Shown piece after piece: positions 1 to 7,183 of a stretch of DNA of 53,856 nucleotides. The position numbers were made by a program, and so were the translations under genes. Within the stretch, counting starts at the first letter, position 1. Each line of letters begins with the position of its first letter. Under the pieces are notes generated by a model. That model ran no database searches. It was not told the DNA's origin and saw nothing but the letters and a program-made list of their open reading frames with translations. Source of the stretch: a virus; IMG/VR virus record IMGVR_UViG_3300025110_000018, positions 1 through 53,856 of that record. One strand, given 5' to 3'.

Positions 1-344
1 ATAAACAATTCGTCTGTCATATTAGCTAATCTAAACTTACCTTGATTACGATACTCTTTAAAATCATTAAGCATCGTATCTCTCATAGAGTCTGGATACG
101 TAGGAGCGACTCCTTTTTCAAATCCGTCCCATGTGCGTTCTGCTTGATCATCACAATGTTGATAAACTAAATCAGCATATGGATCTATACCTATGTGCAT
201 GTAGTTATTAACTACATTGTCCATAATAATTTTTGAACCAAGTCCTTCTCTAACTCCAATCTCACATGAGTAATGTCCTTCGCAATCAAAGTTTTTAGCC
301 CACTTTTGAAGTAGGTTATATTCTGCACTATCTCCCTTTATCAT
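1..344 (-). CDS. class I SAM-dependent methyltransferase-like protein, cut by window edge
   Basis: Only the first 114 residues lie in the window; the C-terminus is missing. The readable part holds a motif I-like glycine loop (CEIGVREGLGSK) followed about 20 residues later by HIGIDPYADL, whose acidic residue fits the ribose-binding position of class I methyltransferases. It resembles the TylF/macrocin O-methyltransferase-like proteins found in marine phages, but the substrate cannot be told. The reading frame stays open upstream of the chosen ATG to about 415 without another ATG, so the true start could be a non-ATG codon. It is the last visible member of the left accessory cluster with oxygenases and a sulfotransferase. 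Confidence 0.6.
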   Translation of the reverse strand, partial: MIKGDSAEYNLLQKWAKNFDCEGHYSCEIGVREGLGSKIIMDNVVNNYMHIGIDPYADLVYQHCDDQAERTWDGFEKGVAPTYPDSMRDTMLNDFKEYRNQGKFRLANMTDELF

Positions 345-403
345 ACCAACTAGTATCTCTCCCTTCTTTTTTGCACCACAAATAATGGTTATGTAAAATT
401 GTA

Positions 404-721
404 CTAGTCTCCTTGCTTACTGCTCGTTTGGTCCTTGCCACCTGTAGCCTCCCTTAGTTTAGATTGCAGAAATTGTTTTTGCTTTGTTAGCATGTCAACT
501 TCATCATTTAATTTCTTTATGATTCCATTTAGTTCTTTAACTAAAACAGATTCTAAAGTTAGTCTTTGTGTTACAATTGATTTGCTTCTTTGTTCATCCA
601 TCATTATTTCTCCTTGTGAGTTACATAGCGGACACTGGTATATGGTTTCCGTCTGACTCTCGATAGATTCCTTTACTTTGATATAACCGTTTCCACGGCA
701 TCGAGGGCATATCTTCATCAT
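404..721 (-). CDS. small Zn-ribbon protein with coiled-coil tail
   Basis: 105 aa. The N-terminus carries two CxxC pairs, CPRCRGNGYI and CPLCNSQGEI, about 20 residues apart, in the style of the DnaJ zinc-binding repeats (CxxCxGxG). The second half (about residues 50-95) is charged and heptad-like, probably a coiled coil. The start is a double ATG preceded by a purine-rich GGAGAAAG. Its first 101 bases overlap the end of the upstream gene in another frame. Function is unknown; a nucleic-acid or protein adaptor role is possible but not shown. Confidence 0.65.
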   Translation of the reverse strand: MMKICPRCRGNGYIKVKESIESQTETIYQCPLCNSQGEIMMDEQRSKSIVTQRLTLESVLVKELNGIIKKLNDEVDMLTKQKQFLQSKLREATGGKDQTSSKQGD

Positions 722-998
722 CTTTCTCCATCCTTTCCAGTACTTGATTAACTTTTTTTCTAACTAAGTTTCCATCTAACTCTGCCATTGAACAAACAGA
801 ATCAAAGTCTCTGTTTGGTAATGATACATAATCTATTTCATGAAATCTTCGTTTCGCATAAAGTTCTTTGTATTTCACAATTTGTTTTTTTATTTTGATT
901 GCATCTTCAATTGATACTATCAAAACATTTCTCCAAAGATTACGTAATGGATTAAATGTATCGTGTATGTTAACTGCTTTTAGACCCAAGTCTGCCAT
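621..998 (-). CDS. hypothetical protein, 125 aa
   Basis: I do not recognise this protein. It starts MADLGLKAVNIHDTF, is mixed in charge, and has no membrane segment. The start has a good purine-rich site (AGGAAATTAA before ATG). Its last roughly 34 codons overlap the next gene, an unusually long overlap for this genome, so either the C-terminus really is read in two frames or a small indel has displaced the stop. Confidence 0.55.
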   Translation of the reverse strand: MADLGLKAVNIHDTFNPLRNLWRNVLIVSIEDAIKIKKQIVKYKELYAKRRFHEIDYVSLPNRDFDSVCSMAELDGNLVRKKVNQVLERMEKDDEDMPSMPWKRLYQSKGIYRESDGNHIPVSAM

Positions 999-1149
999 TT
1001 AATTTCCTCGCTTTCTCGTTGATTAATATGTCTAAAGCTTTTGCTCTAGATACTTCTGCGTCAGGTACAATCACTTTTCTGATTTTATCTAACTTGTTGC
1101 AACTACCGTGTGATAATGCAACTGATTTATATTTACTTATATCTGTCAT
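970..1149 (-). CDS. small ribbon-helix-helix-like protein
   Basis: 59 aa from the second ATG (AAAGGA sits about 9 bases upstream; an alternative ATG lies at 1158). The pattern KSVALSHGSCNKLDKIRK, then a charged turn and SRAKALDILINEKA, resembles a short beta strand followed by two helices as in CopG/Arc-type DNA-binding proteins. This is a pattern-level match only. It is the first gene after a good promoter-like sequence at 1177-1204 and overlaps the downstream gene by 29 bases. A role as a small regulator is inference. Confidence 0.5.
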   Translation of the reverse strand: MTDISKYKSVALSHGSCNKLDKIRKVIVPDAEVSRAKALDILINEKARKLNGRLGSKSS

Positions 1150-1176
1150 AATATTCATTCCTTTGTTAAGTCACAA

Positions 1177-1204
1177 TATATAGGATAATTATATCGTTTG
1201 TCAA
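1177..1204 (-). promoter_or_regulatory. sigma70-like promoter, minus strand
   Basis: On the minus strand TTGACA is followed after 16 bases by TATATA, just upstream of the gene starting at 1149. The spacer contains AATTATCC, which also occurs in the promoter-like element at 13975-14002; the two share 14 identical bases running into the -10 region. Position and similarity suggest a phage early or middle promoter recognised by host sigma factor. Confidence 0.5.
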
Positions 1205-1211
1205 TAGGTAT

Positions 1212-1349
1212 TTAGCGGCCTGATCTGCCTTGTCGGTTATATTTTTTAAAATCACGTTTCTCATTTTTGTTCTTTCTTTTTTTATGAATTCCTGGTCTCT
1301 TCTTAGGCTTTGCTCTAGGTATGAAGTGTGTAAATTTTTGTTTAGCCAT
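1212..1349 (-). CDS. very basic microprotein, 45 aa
   Basis: A 45-residue frame running from MAKQKFTHFIPRAKPKK to KYNRQGRSGR, extremely rich in Lys and Arg and without acidic clusters or membrane segments. It overlaps the upstream gene end by 8 bases (AATGGCTAA), the coupling style used throughout this window. Similar tiny basic proteins are common in marine podoviruses. Nucleic-acid binding is plausible from charge alone; function is unknown. Confidence 0.6.
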   Translation of the reverse strand: MAKQKFTHFIPRAKPKKRPGIHKKRKNKNEKRDFKKYNRQGRSGR

Positions 1350-1563
1350 TACTTTTATTTAATTTAACATTACCACAAAAATAAGAAACATACAATCTCT
1401 CCTCACTCATGTTTATTTCTATTTGATCTACAAATTCTACAATTAATTCACCGCCCCTTTTAATACATGAGGACCAATCTTCAAATTGATAATCATAATC
1501 CATAGGAGGTCCACAAGTTTTAGAAATAGAAGAGCATATAAACATAACTAAGAAAAATTTCAT
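1342..1563 (-). CDS. small secreted or lipoprotein-like hypothetical
   Basis: 73 aa starting MKFFLVMFICSS, a short hydrophobic N-terminus resembling a signal peptide, with Cys residues at about 10 and 17. The start is chosen because ATG overlaps the upstream stop as TAATG; a longer in-frame start at 1584 would lie inside the upstream oxygenase gene. The rest is unremarkable and not recognised. A role in the periplasm, for example at lysis, is possible only by analogy. Confidence 0.5.
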   Translation of the reverse strand: MKFFLVMFICSSISKTCGPPMDYDYQFEDWSSCIKRGGELIVEFVDQIEINMSEERLYVSYFCGNVKLNKSNG

Positions 1564-2114
1564 TATTTTACCAAAATGTTGCAAGTTACTCTTTGCCAGT
1601 TATATGTTTCTGACAAAGGTGATTCTCCTTTGTGAAATTCGTTTGAGTCAAATATTATAGCACTACCCGGTTTAAATTCAAATTTTTCTCCATCAACATA
1701 AAATGACCCCCTCCAATCAGGTTGCCAAATGGGAGTCATAAACAATAAAATAGATTTTGTACCAGTATCTTCATCATCATCTCTGTGTAACCAGTGTTGA
1801 GTTTTTTTACCACTATAAGTAGCATTAAACCACATTCTAAATACAGAAGTTGGAATACCTATATTTTTTTCCTCTAGTAAAGCATGTATTCTATGAACTA
1901 AAGTTTGACCCCACATAAAAAAAACATTATTTTTTATTATTTCATTATTATCTTTTACTTGTAATACGGGACCTGAGTTAAATTCAAATCTACTGTTTTC
2001 ATTTTTAAAACTAGATATAGCATTAATGTTCCAACCATCACTACCAATTAAATTGCTATATAAAAAATGTAATTCTTTTTGGGAAAGAACATTATCCAAT
2101 ACTATTGTTTTCAT
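1563..2114 (-). CDS. 2OG-Fe(II) oxygenase-like protein
   Basis: 183 aa. It has the layout of prolyl-hydroxylase-type 2-oxoglutarate/Fe(II) oxygenases: metal motif H110-R-D112 (HWLHRDDD), a central strand region with PDWRGSFYVDG, distal metal ligand H161 (NEFHKGES) and R175 (WQRVTCN) as the likely 2-oxoglutarate carboxylate binder. Enzymes of this fold hydroxylate proteins, small molecules or nucleic-acid bases. It closes an oxygenase-rich run (1563-3825) with translational coupling on both sides. The substrate is unknown. Confidence 0.8.
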   Translation of the reverse strand: MKTIVLDNVLSQKELHFLYSNLIGSDGWNINAISSFKNENSRFEFNSGPVLQVKDNNEIIKNNVFFMWGQTLVHRIHALLEEKNIGIPTSVFRMWFNATYSGKKTQHWLHRDDDEDTGTKSILLFMTPIWQPDWRGSFYVDGEKFEFKPGSAIIFDSNEFHKGESPLSETYNWQRVTCNILVK

Positions 2115-2626
2115 AATTTCTGTATTCTTCTACCATAAAAACCAATTGATGCAATAATTCTAGGTGTAAGTCCAATTACTTTATGTTTTAAATCTTTTGG
2201 TATAAAAATCATGTCACCTTTTTCAATGGTGTAGTCTTCATTTATATTACTATAAACTCTGTAAATAGTTTTACCTTCAAGACCTATTATAAAAACATCT
2301 TCTATGTCTACATGAGTATTACCTATTTGAGAAACAAAACTAAAAAATAAATCCACTGCATCTTTTTCATTCCTTTCATATTTTAAAAGTCTACGTAAAA
2401 AATCACTAAAAGTTTTAAATTCTTCTAAACAATTATTTACTGCAAACATTTGAAACACATCTTTTAAATTTCCACCATTTGTTTTGTTAACAATTTCTAA
2501 AGAGTTTTCTTCCATTAATTGACTTAATAAATTAAAATCATATTTTCTTTCTAACAAAGCAAAATTTTTTATTAATGTTACTTTGTTTTCTTTTATAGAA
2601 ACTAACTCAGGTTGTTTTATTAACAT
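2111..2626 (-). CDS. JmjC/cupin-like putative oxygenase
   Basis: 171 aa. The second half looks like a cupin or JmjC beta-barrel: THVDIEDVF (H105-V-D107) supplies the first metal pair, a strand-rich stretch includes GLEGKTIYRVY, and KGDMIFIPKDLKHKV places the distal H148 in the usual cupin motif. The N-terminal half is helical and resembles no domain I know. It lies in a coupled series with other oxygenase-like genes (ATGA overlap with 1563-2114). It could be a protein hydroxylase or a non-catalytic cupin; no substrate clue. Confidence 0.65.
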   Translation of the reverse strand: MLIKQPELVSIKENKVTLIKNFALLERKYDFNLLSQLMEENSLEIVNKTNGGNLKDVFQMFAVNNCLEEFKTFSDFLRRLLKYERNEKDAVDLFFSFVSQIGNTHVDIEDVFIIGLEGKTIYRVYSNINEDYTIEKGDMIFIPKDLKHKVIGLTPRIIASIGFYGRRIQKL

Positions 2627-2853
2627 TACTTTATATTATTTTCTTTTATCCATTTTTTATCAGATTCATCTAATTTTAAATATCTAATACGTCCATTAAT
2701 ATGTTGTTTAGTATCGTGGCCACAGTTAGTGCATCTATAAAATTCAGATACGATAGCCACCAAGATAGCTTCCTCTTCACATTCTTCACACAGTCCATGC
2801 ACTGTGTCTATTTTTCTAAACATTTCTATTGATTTTTTATCTATCTTACTCAT
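2626..2853 (-). CDS. small Zn-ribbon protein
   Basis: 75 aa with CEEC near residue 22 and CTNCG near residue 41, a two-pair zinc-ribbon spacing like that in transcription-factor or ribosomal Zn ribbons. The C-terminus is charged. Start and stop couple to neighbours (TAATG downstream, 8-base overlap upstream). Similar small Zn ribbons occur in marine T7-like and T4-like phages; the binding partner is unknown. Confidence 0.65.
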   Translation of the reverse strand: MSKIDKKSIEMFRKIDTVHGLCEECEEEAILVAIVSEFYRCTNCGHDTKQHINGRIRYLKLDESDKKWIKENNIK

Positions 2854-3340
2854 TTCTATAAAATATATTTAGCGTGTATCTTGGAGAACTTTCACCTAAA
2901 GCTTGTAGATTTGTATGACGAATATTTGAATCAAAAAACAAAACCCTGTTTTTTTCAAAACCAACATATCTATCTATGTCTCCTTCATTGTTATAAAAAC
3001 CTGTTCCATTATGTAATAAAGATTTTCCTTTTAAATAGCATAAAAAATTATATTCTGTTTCAGAATCAATGTGGGGTAAAACTTTTGTAAAACTATGTCT
3101 TAATCTAAAGGAACATTCAACTGCTTTTAATTCTATATCTTTAAAAAATGTTTTTTTTATTTTATCAAATAACCATTTATTTTCTTTATCCGGATTAAAA
3201 TTGTGAGAAAAAAATCCTAAAGCTGTTCCAGAATCATTCTTACCATGTTTTAATTGAATTCTATTTAAGTTACTAACTAAAATATTTAACTCTTTTTCGT
3301 TAAAAAAATCGTCAACAACAGCAATATCTATTTTACTCAT
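2846..3340 (-). CDS. 2OG-Fe(II) oxygenase-like protein (copy A of a tandem pair)
   Basis: 164 aa. Candidate catalytic residues are H90-I-D92 (VLPHIDSETEY), distal H142 (NIRHTNLQ) and R154 (SPRYTLNIFY). It is clearly paralogous to the next gene (3337-3825): both begin with VVDDFFNEKELNILVSNLN and end with LGESSPRYTLNIFY, but differ in the middle, which is the expected substrate-facing region. The two genes overlap by four bases (ATGA). This arrangement indicates a local duplication followed by divergence. The substrate is unknown. Confidence 0.75.
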   Translation of the reverse strand: MSKIDIAVVDDFFNEKELNILVSNLNRIQLKHGKNDSGTALGFFSHNFNPDKENKWLFDKIKKTFFKDIELKAVECSFRLRHSFTKVLPHIDSETEYNFLCYLKGKSLLHNGTGFYNNEGDIDRYVGFEKNRVLFFDSNIRHTNLQALGESSPRYTLNIFYRNE

Positions 3341-3825
3341 TTTTTATAAAATATATTTAATGTGTATCTAGGAGAACTTTCTCCTAAAGATTGAAGATCA
3401 GAATGAAAAATAAGTGAGTTATAAAATATGATTCTATTTTCTTTAAATCCAACATACCTATCTAAATTTGTATCGTCATTATAAAATCCAGTTCCATTGT
3501 ACATTAATTCTTTTCCTTTTAAATAAGCTAAAAATGCATAATCTGAAAAATCATCTTGATGAGGCAACATTTTTTCAGAATTATGTCTTAGTCTAAAAGC
3601 ACACTCATTAGAAATTGGTTTTAAATTTATATTTTTAAAAAGGTTTTTTTTAATTTTATCAAACAACCATATATTTTCTTTGTTTTCTTCAAAACCATGA
3701 CCAAAACCATATTTGTCACCTTTTTTATTTTGTTGATGTTCAAAATTTATTTTGTTTAAATTACTAACTAAAATATTTAACTCTTTCTCGTTAAAGAAAT
3801 CGTCAACAACAGTAATATCTTTCAT
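3337..3825 (-). CDS. 2OG-Fe(II) oxygenase-like protein (copy B of a tandem pair)
   Basis: 162 aa paralog of 2846-3340. Metal motif H89-Q-D91 (LPHQDDFSDY), distal H141 (IFHSDLQ), putative 2-oxoglutarate-binding R153 (SPRYTLNIFY). The stretch NGTGFYN followed by LDRYVGF is shared with copy A and probably forms the core strands. Only residues about 30-75 and some loops differ strongly. It starts two bases downstream of the endolysin stop, so it is probably co-transcribed with the lysis gene. Confidence 0.75.
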   Translation of the reverse strand: MKDITVVDDFFNEKELNILVSNLNKINFEHQQNKKGDKYGFGHGFEENKENIWLFDKIKKNLFKNINLKPISNECAFRLRHNSEKMLPHQDDFSDYAFLAYLKGKELMYNGTGFYNDDTNLDRYVGFKENRIIFYNSLIFHSDLQSLGESSPRYTLNIFYKK

Positions 3826-3827
3826 AG

Positions 3828-4304
3828 TTATACTATATCTTTCGCTTTTCCAATTATTGGTTTGTATTTTGTTTTACCTTCTGATTTATACGCGTGCATA
3901 AACTGCTCACGTCTTCCTTCTGGAATCCAACTACAATGTATCCACCCACTGTTAGGTTCACCTGGAGTATAGAACTCAAGGATGAGCTGATCTGTTTCTA
4001 GGTTCTGTTTAATCCAATCAGCGACTTCAGCGTTGTCAACTCCAACACATTCGAAGTCCGCCGCTTCAGCTTTTGCATGTTGGCTGTTCTGACTTGATCC
4101 TATGGCAAGGCACAGCTCTATACTACGGAACCCGCTAGTCACCTTGACTCTACCAAAATGGTCCCGGACGGGCTGTAATATATTTTCACACAAGTCTTTT
4201 AATTTCTCTATTTGACCTGCGTTTGGATTATTATTAATCCCTTTACGAACAGCTGTGTCCGATTTAATTAATTCTAAAAGGGTAAAATTACGTGAAAGAT
4301 TCAT
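3828..4304 (-). CDS. endolysin, peptidase M15-like
   Basis: 158 aa, typical length for single-domain M15-type (D-Ala-D-Ala carboxypeptidase or VanY-like) phage peptidases. Zn-ligand motif H76-x6-D83 (HAKAEAADFE), likely catalytic E110 (LILEF) and H123 (WIHCSW) are all present. The preceding stretch VKVTSGFRS is typical of the family. It would cleave peptidoglycan cross-peptides at lysis. There is no signal peptide, so export would need a holin; membrane-protein candidates are at 5535-5921, 15825-16043 and 43727-44110. Confidence 0.8.
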   Translation of the reverse strand: MNLSRNFTLLELIKSDTAVRKGINNNPNAGQIEKLKDLCENILQPVRDHFGRVKVTSGFRSIELCLAIGSSQNSQHAKAEAADFECVGVDNAEVADWIKQNLETDQLILEFYTPGEPNSGWIHCSWIPEGRREQFMHAYKSEGKTKYKPIIGKAKDIV

Positions 4305-4762
4305 TATAAATATATATCTGCAACAATATTAATTCTAAGTTTATTTACATATTTTTTTACTGGTCTATGTTCAATGTTTGATTTCCAAACATACCATGTA
4401 TTTATATCTGGTTCAATAGTAAAACCATCTTTAAATTCAGTCCCAACTGAATCATTTAAATAACAAATAGCGCTAAATTTATTTTTATCATTTCCGTGAC
4501 TGTGCCATTCAGAGTTTATATTACTTTCTGGAAAAGTAATAAAGCACCACATTTTATCAATTTCACTAACTTTAAATGTAGATTTTAAAGATTCTTGAAA
4601 GATAGGAAAATAATTATGTAGGTTAGAATCACTTTGATATTTAGGGTGATCACAAGTTTTAAATTGCTGACAACATGGGTTACCTTTTAAATATAATATA
4701 AGTGCATTTTTAATAGAATCATTATTTATTTTTTTAAGAATAGGACAGGGTTTCATTATCAT
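4304..4762 (-). CDS. putative 2OG-Fe(II) oxygenase-like protein
   Basis: 152 aa from the ATG that overlaps the upstream stop as ATGA; longer starts to 4789 lie inside the sulfotransferase gene. The second half has the jelly-roll layout: H87-S-H89 (EWHSHGND), a strand with KFSAICYLND, then NTWYVWKSNIEHRPV placing distal H132, and R143 (KLRINIVADI). The first metal motif is HxH, not HxD/E, as in two other oxygenase-like proteins here. It could be a divergent active enzyme or a non-catalytic relative. It is coupled to the sulfotransferase, suggesting a joint role. Confidence 0.55.
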   Translation of the reverse strand: MIMKPCPILKKINNDSIKNALILYLKGNPCCQQFKTCDHPKYQSDSNLHNYFPIFQESLKSTFKVSEIDKMWCFITFPESNINSEWHSHGNDKNKFSAICYLNDSVGTEFKDGFTIEPDINTWYVWKSNIEHRPVKKYVNKLRINIVADIYL

Positions 4763-5301
4763 AAAATAATTCCATTTTGCCATTTCCACAAAAAAGAAGA
4801 ATTTTTTATACTGTTATATACGTAATAATCTAGTTGTAGATGTTTCATTACTTCTTCTTTATCAATATCTAATTCAATATTTTTTTTACCAACACTTTCA
4901 TATTCAATTTTATTAAAATGCATTTTTAAAAAAAGTGAAAGATCTTTTATATCAACATACCAATCTATGTGTGTATTAATTAAATAAGGCACTTGTGACC
5001 CAGTGTGATTTATTCTACCTTCATCTCTTTTTTTTATATTAATTAAAGATTGATATAAATCTTCTTTATCTATATCTTTTAGTTCTAAATTTTGAAGAGC
5101 TAAATCATATTTTAAACCTGATATAAATCTTTCATAAGGATCTCTTATAACAGTCCACCTAACTTTATCTAAATTAATATCAAATGTTGGAGTATAATCT
5201 AAACTTTCCATACATTTTAAAACACTGGTAGAACCATTTTTATGTATTAATAAATATTGAAACTTATCTGTTTCAAAAAATTCAACGTTTTGAAAAAACA
5301 C
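4759..5301 (-). CDS. sulfotransferase family protein
   Basis: 180 aa, starting at GTG. The two PAPS-binding signatures of carbohydrate-type sulfotransferases are visible: the 5'-phosphosulfate loop LLIHKNGSTSV (residues 17-27) and the 3'-phosphate motif VIRDPYERFISGL (51-63). Such enzymes transfer sulfate from PAPS to a hydroxyl on sugars or proteins. At 180 residues it is short but holds both motifs. Neighbouring oxygenases that could create hydroxyl groups, and glycosyltransferases elsewhere, make a modification role plausible; the acceptor is unknown. Confidence 0.75.
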   Translation of the reverse strand: MFFQNVEFFETDKFQYLLIHKNGSTSVLKCMESLDYTPTFDINLDKVRWTVIRDPYERFISGLKYDLALQNLELKDIDKEDLYQSLINIKKRDEGRINHTGSQVPYLINTHIDWYVDIKDLSLFLKMHFNKIEYESVGKKNIELDIDKEEVMKHLQLDYYVYNSIKNSSFLWKWQNGIIL

Positions 5302-5313
5302 TTTTACTTTCTA

Positions 5314-5535
5314 TTATTTTGATTCAATAACTATCTTATCAATTGTTTCGCTTCCGTCAATATTAATAGAGATATAAGCTTCTACCTCTCCACACATTAA
5401 TTGCTTGTTTTTCATGTCCATGTTTCTCTGAGCTTCTCTTTTCATCTTGAGGCAAGTCCCCATCGATTCCTGAATACGGTGCTCTACTAATTGACCATTT
5501 AAAAATAAACAAAGTGCTATAACAAATTTAGTCAT
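5314..5535 (-). CDS. small exported hypothetical protein
   Basis: 73 aa beginning MTKFVIALCLFLNG, a hydrophobic N-terminus consistent with a short signal peptide or membrane anchor, followed by a soluble domain with two Cys and a terminal KIVIESK. The start couples to the upstream stop as TAATG with GGGGA before it. Its position after a membrane-anchored coiled-coil gene and near the endolysin invites a spanin or lysis-accessory reading, but no lipobox is obvious. Function unknown. Confidence 0.55.
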   Translation of the reverse strand: MTKFVIALCLFLNGQLVEHRIQESMGTCLKMKREAQRNMDMKNKQLMCGEVEAYISINIDGSETIDKIVIESK

Positions 5536-5921
5536 TAATGGTCCCCATTTCCATTTGCAAATTTAATATCTCTTGTTGCATCTTTTAATTTTTCTATATC
5601 TGCTTTTAGTTTTTCAATTTCTTTTTCATGTGCTTTTAACATTACACCTGTGTGAACATTGTCTTCTAATTGTTTCTGCATCTTCTCTATTTGGGTCGCC
5701 TGCCATTCCAGGATCATGAATTGCTCCTGGTCTATAGGCTTTTGAACTGATGCTTCTAATAAATCTTTTTCAAATAATTGATTCTTTGTTTCTAACCGGT
5801 TGAGTCTTTCAATCACACCGAATGCAAACCAGGCGCCAATGGCTACGGCTCCGACCAATGAAATTAAGTTCCTTAACGGGAGACCGATTGAAGTGTTCTC
5901 TGAAATTTTGATGTTAGACAT
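5535..5921 (-). CDS. membrane-anchored coiled-coil protein (possible spanin or holin-associated)
   Basis: 128 aa from the ATG preceded by GGAGGACCTA; an upstream GTG at 5948 is less likely. Residues about 18-38 (LISLVGAVAIGAWFAFGVIE) form one membrane segment, followed by a long charged coiled coil to the C-terminus. Short cytosolic N-terminus, one membrane span and a coiled coil match inner-membrane spanins (Rz-like), and the endolysin lies 1.2 kb downstream. No partner lipoprotein was confirmed, so the spanin call is inference. Confidence 0.55.
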   Translation of the reverse strand: MSNIKISENTSIGLPLRNLISLVGAVAIGAWFAFGVIERLNRLETKNQLFEKDLLEASVQKPIDQEQFMILEWQATQIEKMQKQLEDNVHTGVMLKAHEKEIEKLKADIEKLKDATRDIKFANGNGDH

Positions 5922-6006
5922 TAGGTCCTCCACACAAAGCCAAAACAACTAACATAATAATTAATAAACCTGTTGCATAATAATTCATCGTAGCTATCTC
6001 TAACAT
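5914..6006 (-). CDS. single-span membrane micropeptide
   Basis: 30 aa (or 24 aa if it starts at 5988). The segment NYYATGLLIIMLVVLALC is strongly hydrophobic and is followed by a short GGPNV tail. It overlaps the start of the membrane coiled-coil gene by 8 bases and contains that gene's GGAGG ribosome site, so its translation may be coupled. Small holin-like or spanin-like peptides look like this. Too short for firm support. Confidence 0.4.
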   Translation of the reverse strand: MLEIATMNYYATGLLIIMLVVLALCGGPNV

Positions 6007-6013
6007 TTTAAAT

Positions 6014-6658
6014 TTATTTTTTATCCTCGATATCATAAAACATTTTATCAGAATCTTCAGTTACCCAGTCGTCTCCTTCTACGTCCCAGTATGTTGTTTG
6101 CACCTTATAGTCTGGCCAATCGTTTTCTGTTGTGTAGCTGTTAACATGCCAAATGATTCTGTTATTTGGCTGAGCTGCATAATTACCATTTTTCAACGCT
6201 AATATGTGTGCACACTTGTGCTCTTGCGGTATTTCAGAATGTTCCGTATTAAGTATATTAGTCTCTGGATGCGCCCAGTCAATAGTAAATAAGTATTGAC
6301 CTTTGTAAAATTTTTTATCTTTACCTAGATATTTTCCATCTATACCAGCCAACCAATCAAAACAATGCACGCTAGGATAATAACTAAAACAATTCCACAG
6401 CTGTAATTGGTCTGCCGACATATCCGGCACATCGGCTCTAGAAAACTCTTTTTGAAAAAACGCTGATATAGGCAAACGCCAAAAGCACGCACCGTTGGGT
6501 AGCATGATGTTAAATAAGAGTGCACGACCTGATATAGAGCTAATACCAAAGATAACGCATTCACGACTGTCTTTCTTATATTTTTCATCCATGTCATAGA
6601 GATACTCCCTTCTTATTTTACAATAAATTGGCGGTATATTAGCATTTAAGTAAGACAT
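6014..6658 (-). CDS. conserved phage protein of unknown function, 214 aa
   Basis: Soluble, aromatic-rich protein (MSYLNANIPPIYCKIRR start; many Trp and Tyr; contains CFDWLAGIDGKYLGK and FTIDWAHPE). I recognise no catalytic motif. Proteins of this type recur in marine podovirus genomes, but their role is not known to me. It lies between an oxygenase gene and the lysis-like cluster and is probably transcribed with them. Confidence 0.65.
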   Translation of the reverse strand: MSYLNANIPPIYCKIRREYLYDMDEKYKKDSRECVIFGISSISGRALLFNIMLPNGACFWRLPISAFFQKEFSRADVPDMSADQLQLWNCFSYYPSVHCFDWLAGIDGKYLGKDKKFYKGQYLFTIDWAHPETNILNTEHSEIPQEHKCAHILALKNGNYAAQPNNRIIWHVNSYTTENDWPDYKVQTTYWDVEGDDWVTEDSDKMFYDIEDKK

Positions 6659-6667
6659 AGTACATAA

Positions 6668-7183
6668 TTATTTTTTATCAAAAAATATACTTGTTGTAAA
6701 TCTATAACTTGTTCCTAATATGTTTTGAGATTTAATTGTGTGAGGTATTTCTCCATCAAAAATTATTAATCTATTTGGAGTATAAGGACTAGAAAATAAA
6801 ATATCTTTTTTATTATCTTTATAGAATACAGTTTCTCCACCCCATTCTGGATTCCATGTTATATTAGAATAATGCAAAGCAACAACTTGATTAGGATGAA
6901 CATGGACAAAATTGACATCCATTGGTTTTGTTAAATTTACTATACATTTATTATTATAATTATTTATTCCTATATTTTTATCTTTTAATTTATCTAACAC
7001 AGGTTCTAATAGTTTAGTTTTCTGTATATCTAAAAGATTATATTCAGCGTGTATATTAGGAAAAGCTCTATGTTGTAATTCATCGCTATCTTCCCAACCT
7101 ATTTTAAAATTAGAATTCATAATTAAATTAAATAAATTACTAGATTCATGAGCGGTTAAAAGATTATCATAAGTTTCTATCAT
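6668..7183 (-). CDS. 2OG-Fe(II) oxygenase-like protein, HxH variant
   Basis: 171 aa. It matches phage prolyl-4-hydroxylase-like proteins in layout: NFVHVHPNQVVALHYSN (H94-V-H96) then NPEWGGETVFY, distal H148 (GEIPHTIKSQ) and R161 (SYRFTTSIFF). The usual acidic residue of HxD/E is replaced by His, so metal binding or activity may differ. The start overlaps the DNA polymerase stop (TAATG), an unusual place for an accessory gene: it would be translated from the replication transcript. The substrate is unknown. Confidence 0.65.
   Translation of the reverse strand: MIETYDNLLTAHESSNLFNLIMNSNFKIGWEDSDELQHRAFPNIHAEYNLLDIQKTKLLEPVLDKLKDKNIGINNYNNKCIVNLTKPMDVNFVHVHPNQVVALHYSNITWNPEWGGETVFYKDNKKDILFSSPYTPNRLIIFDGEIPHTIKSQNILGTSYRFTTSIFFDKK

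Noticed and set aside
6340-6597. 85-aa minus-strand frame with a hydrophobic end
   Set aside because: Lies wholly inside the 214-aa conserved gene on the same strand in another frame; no ribosome site.
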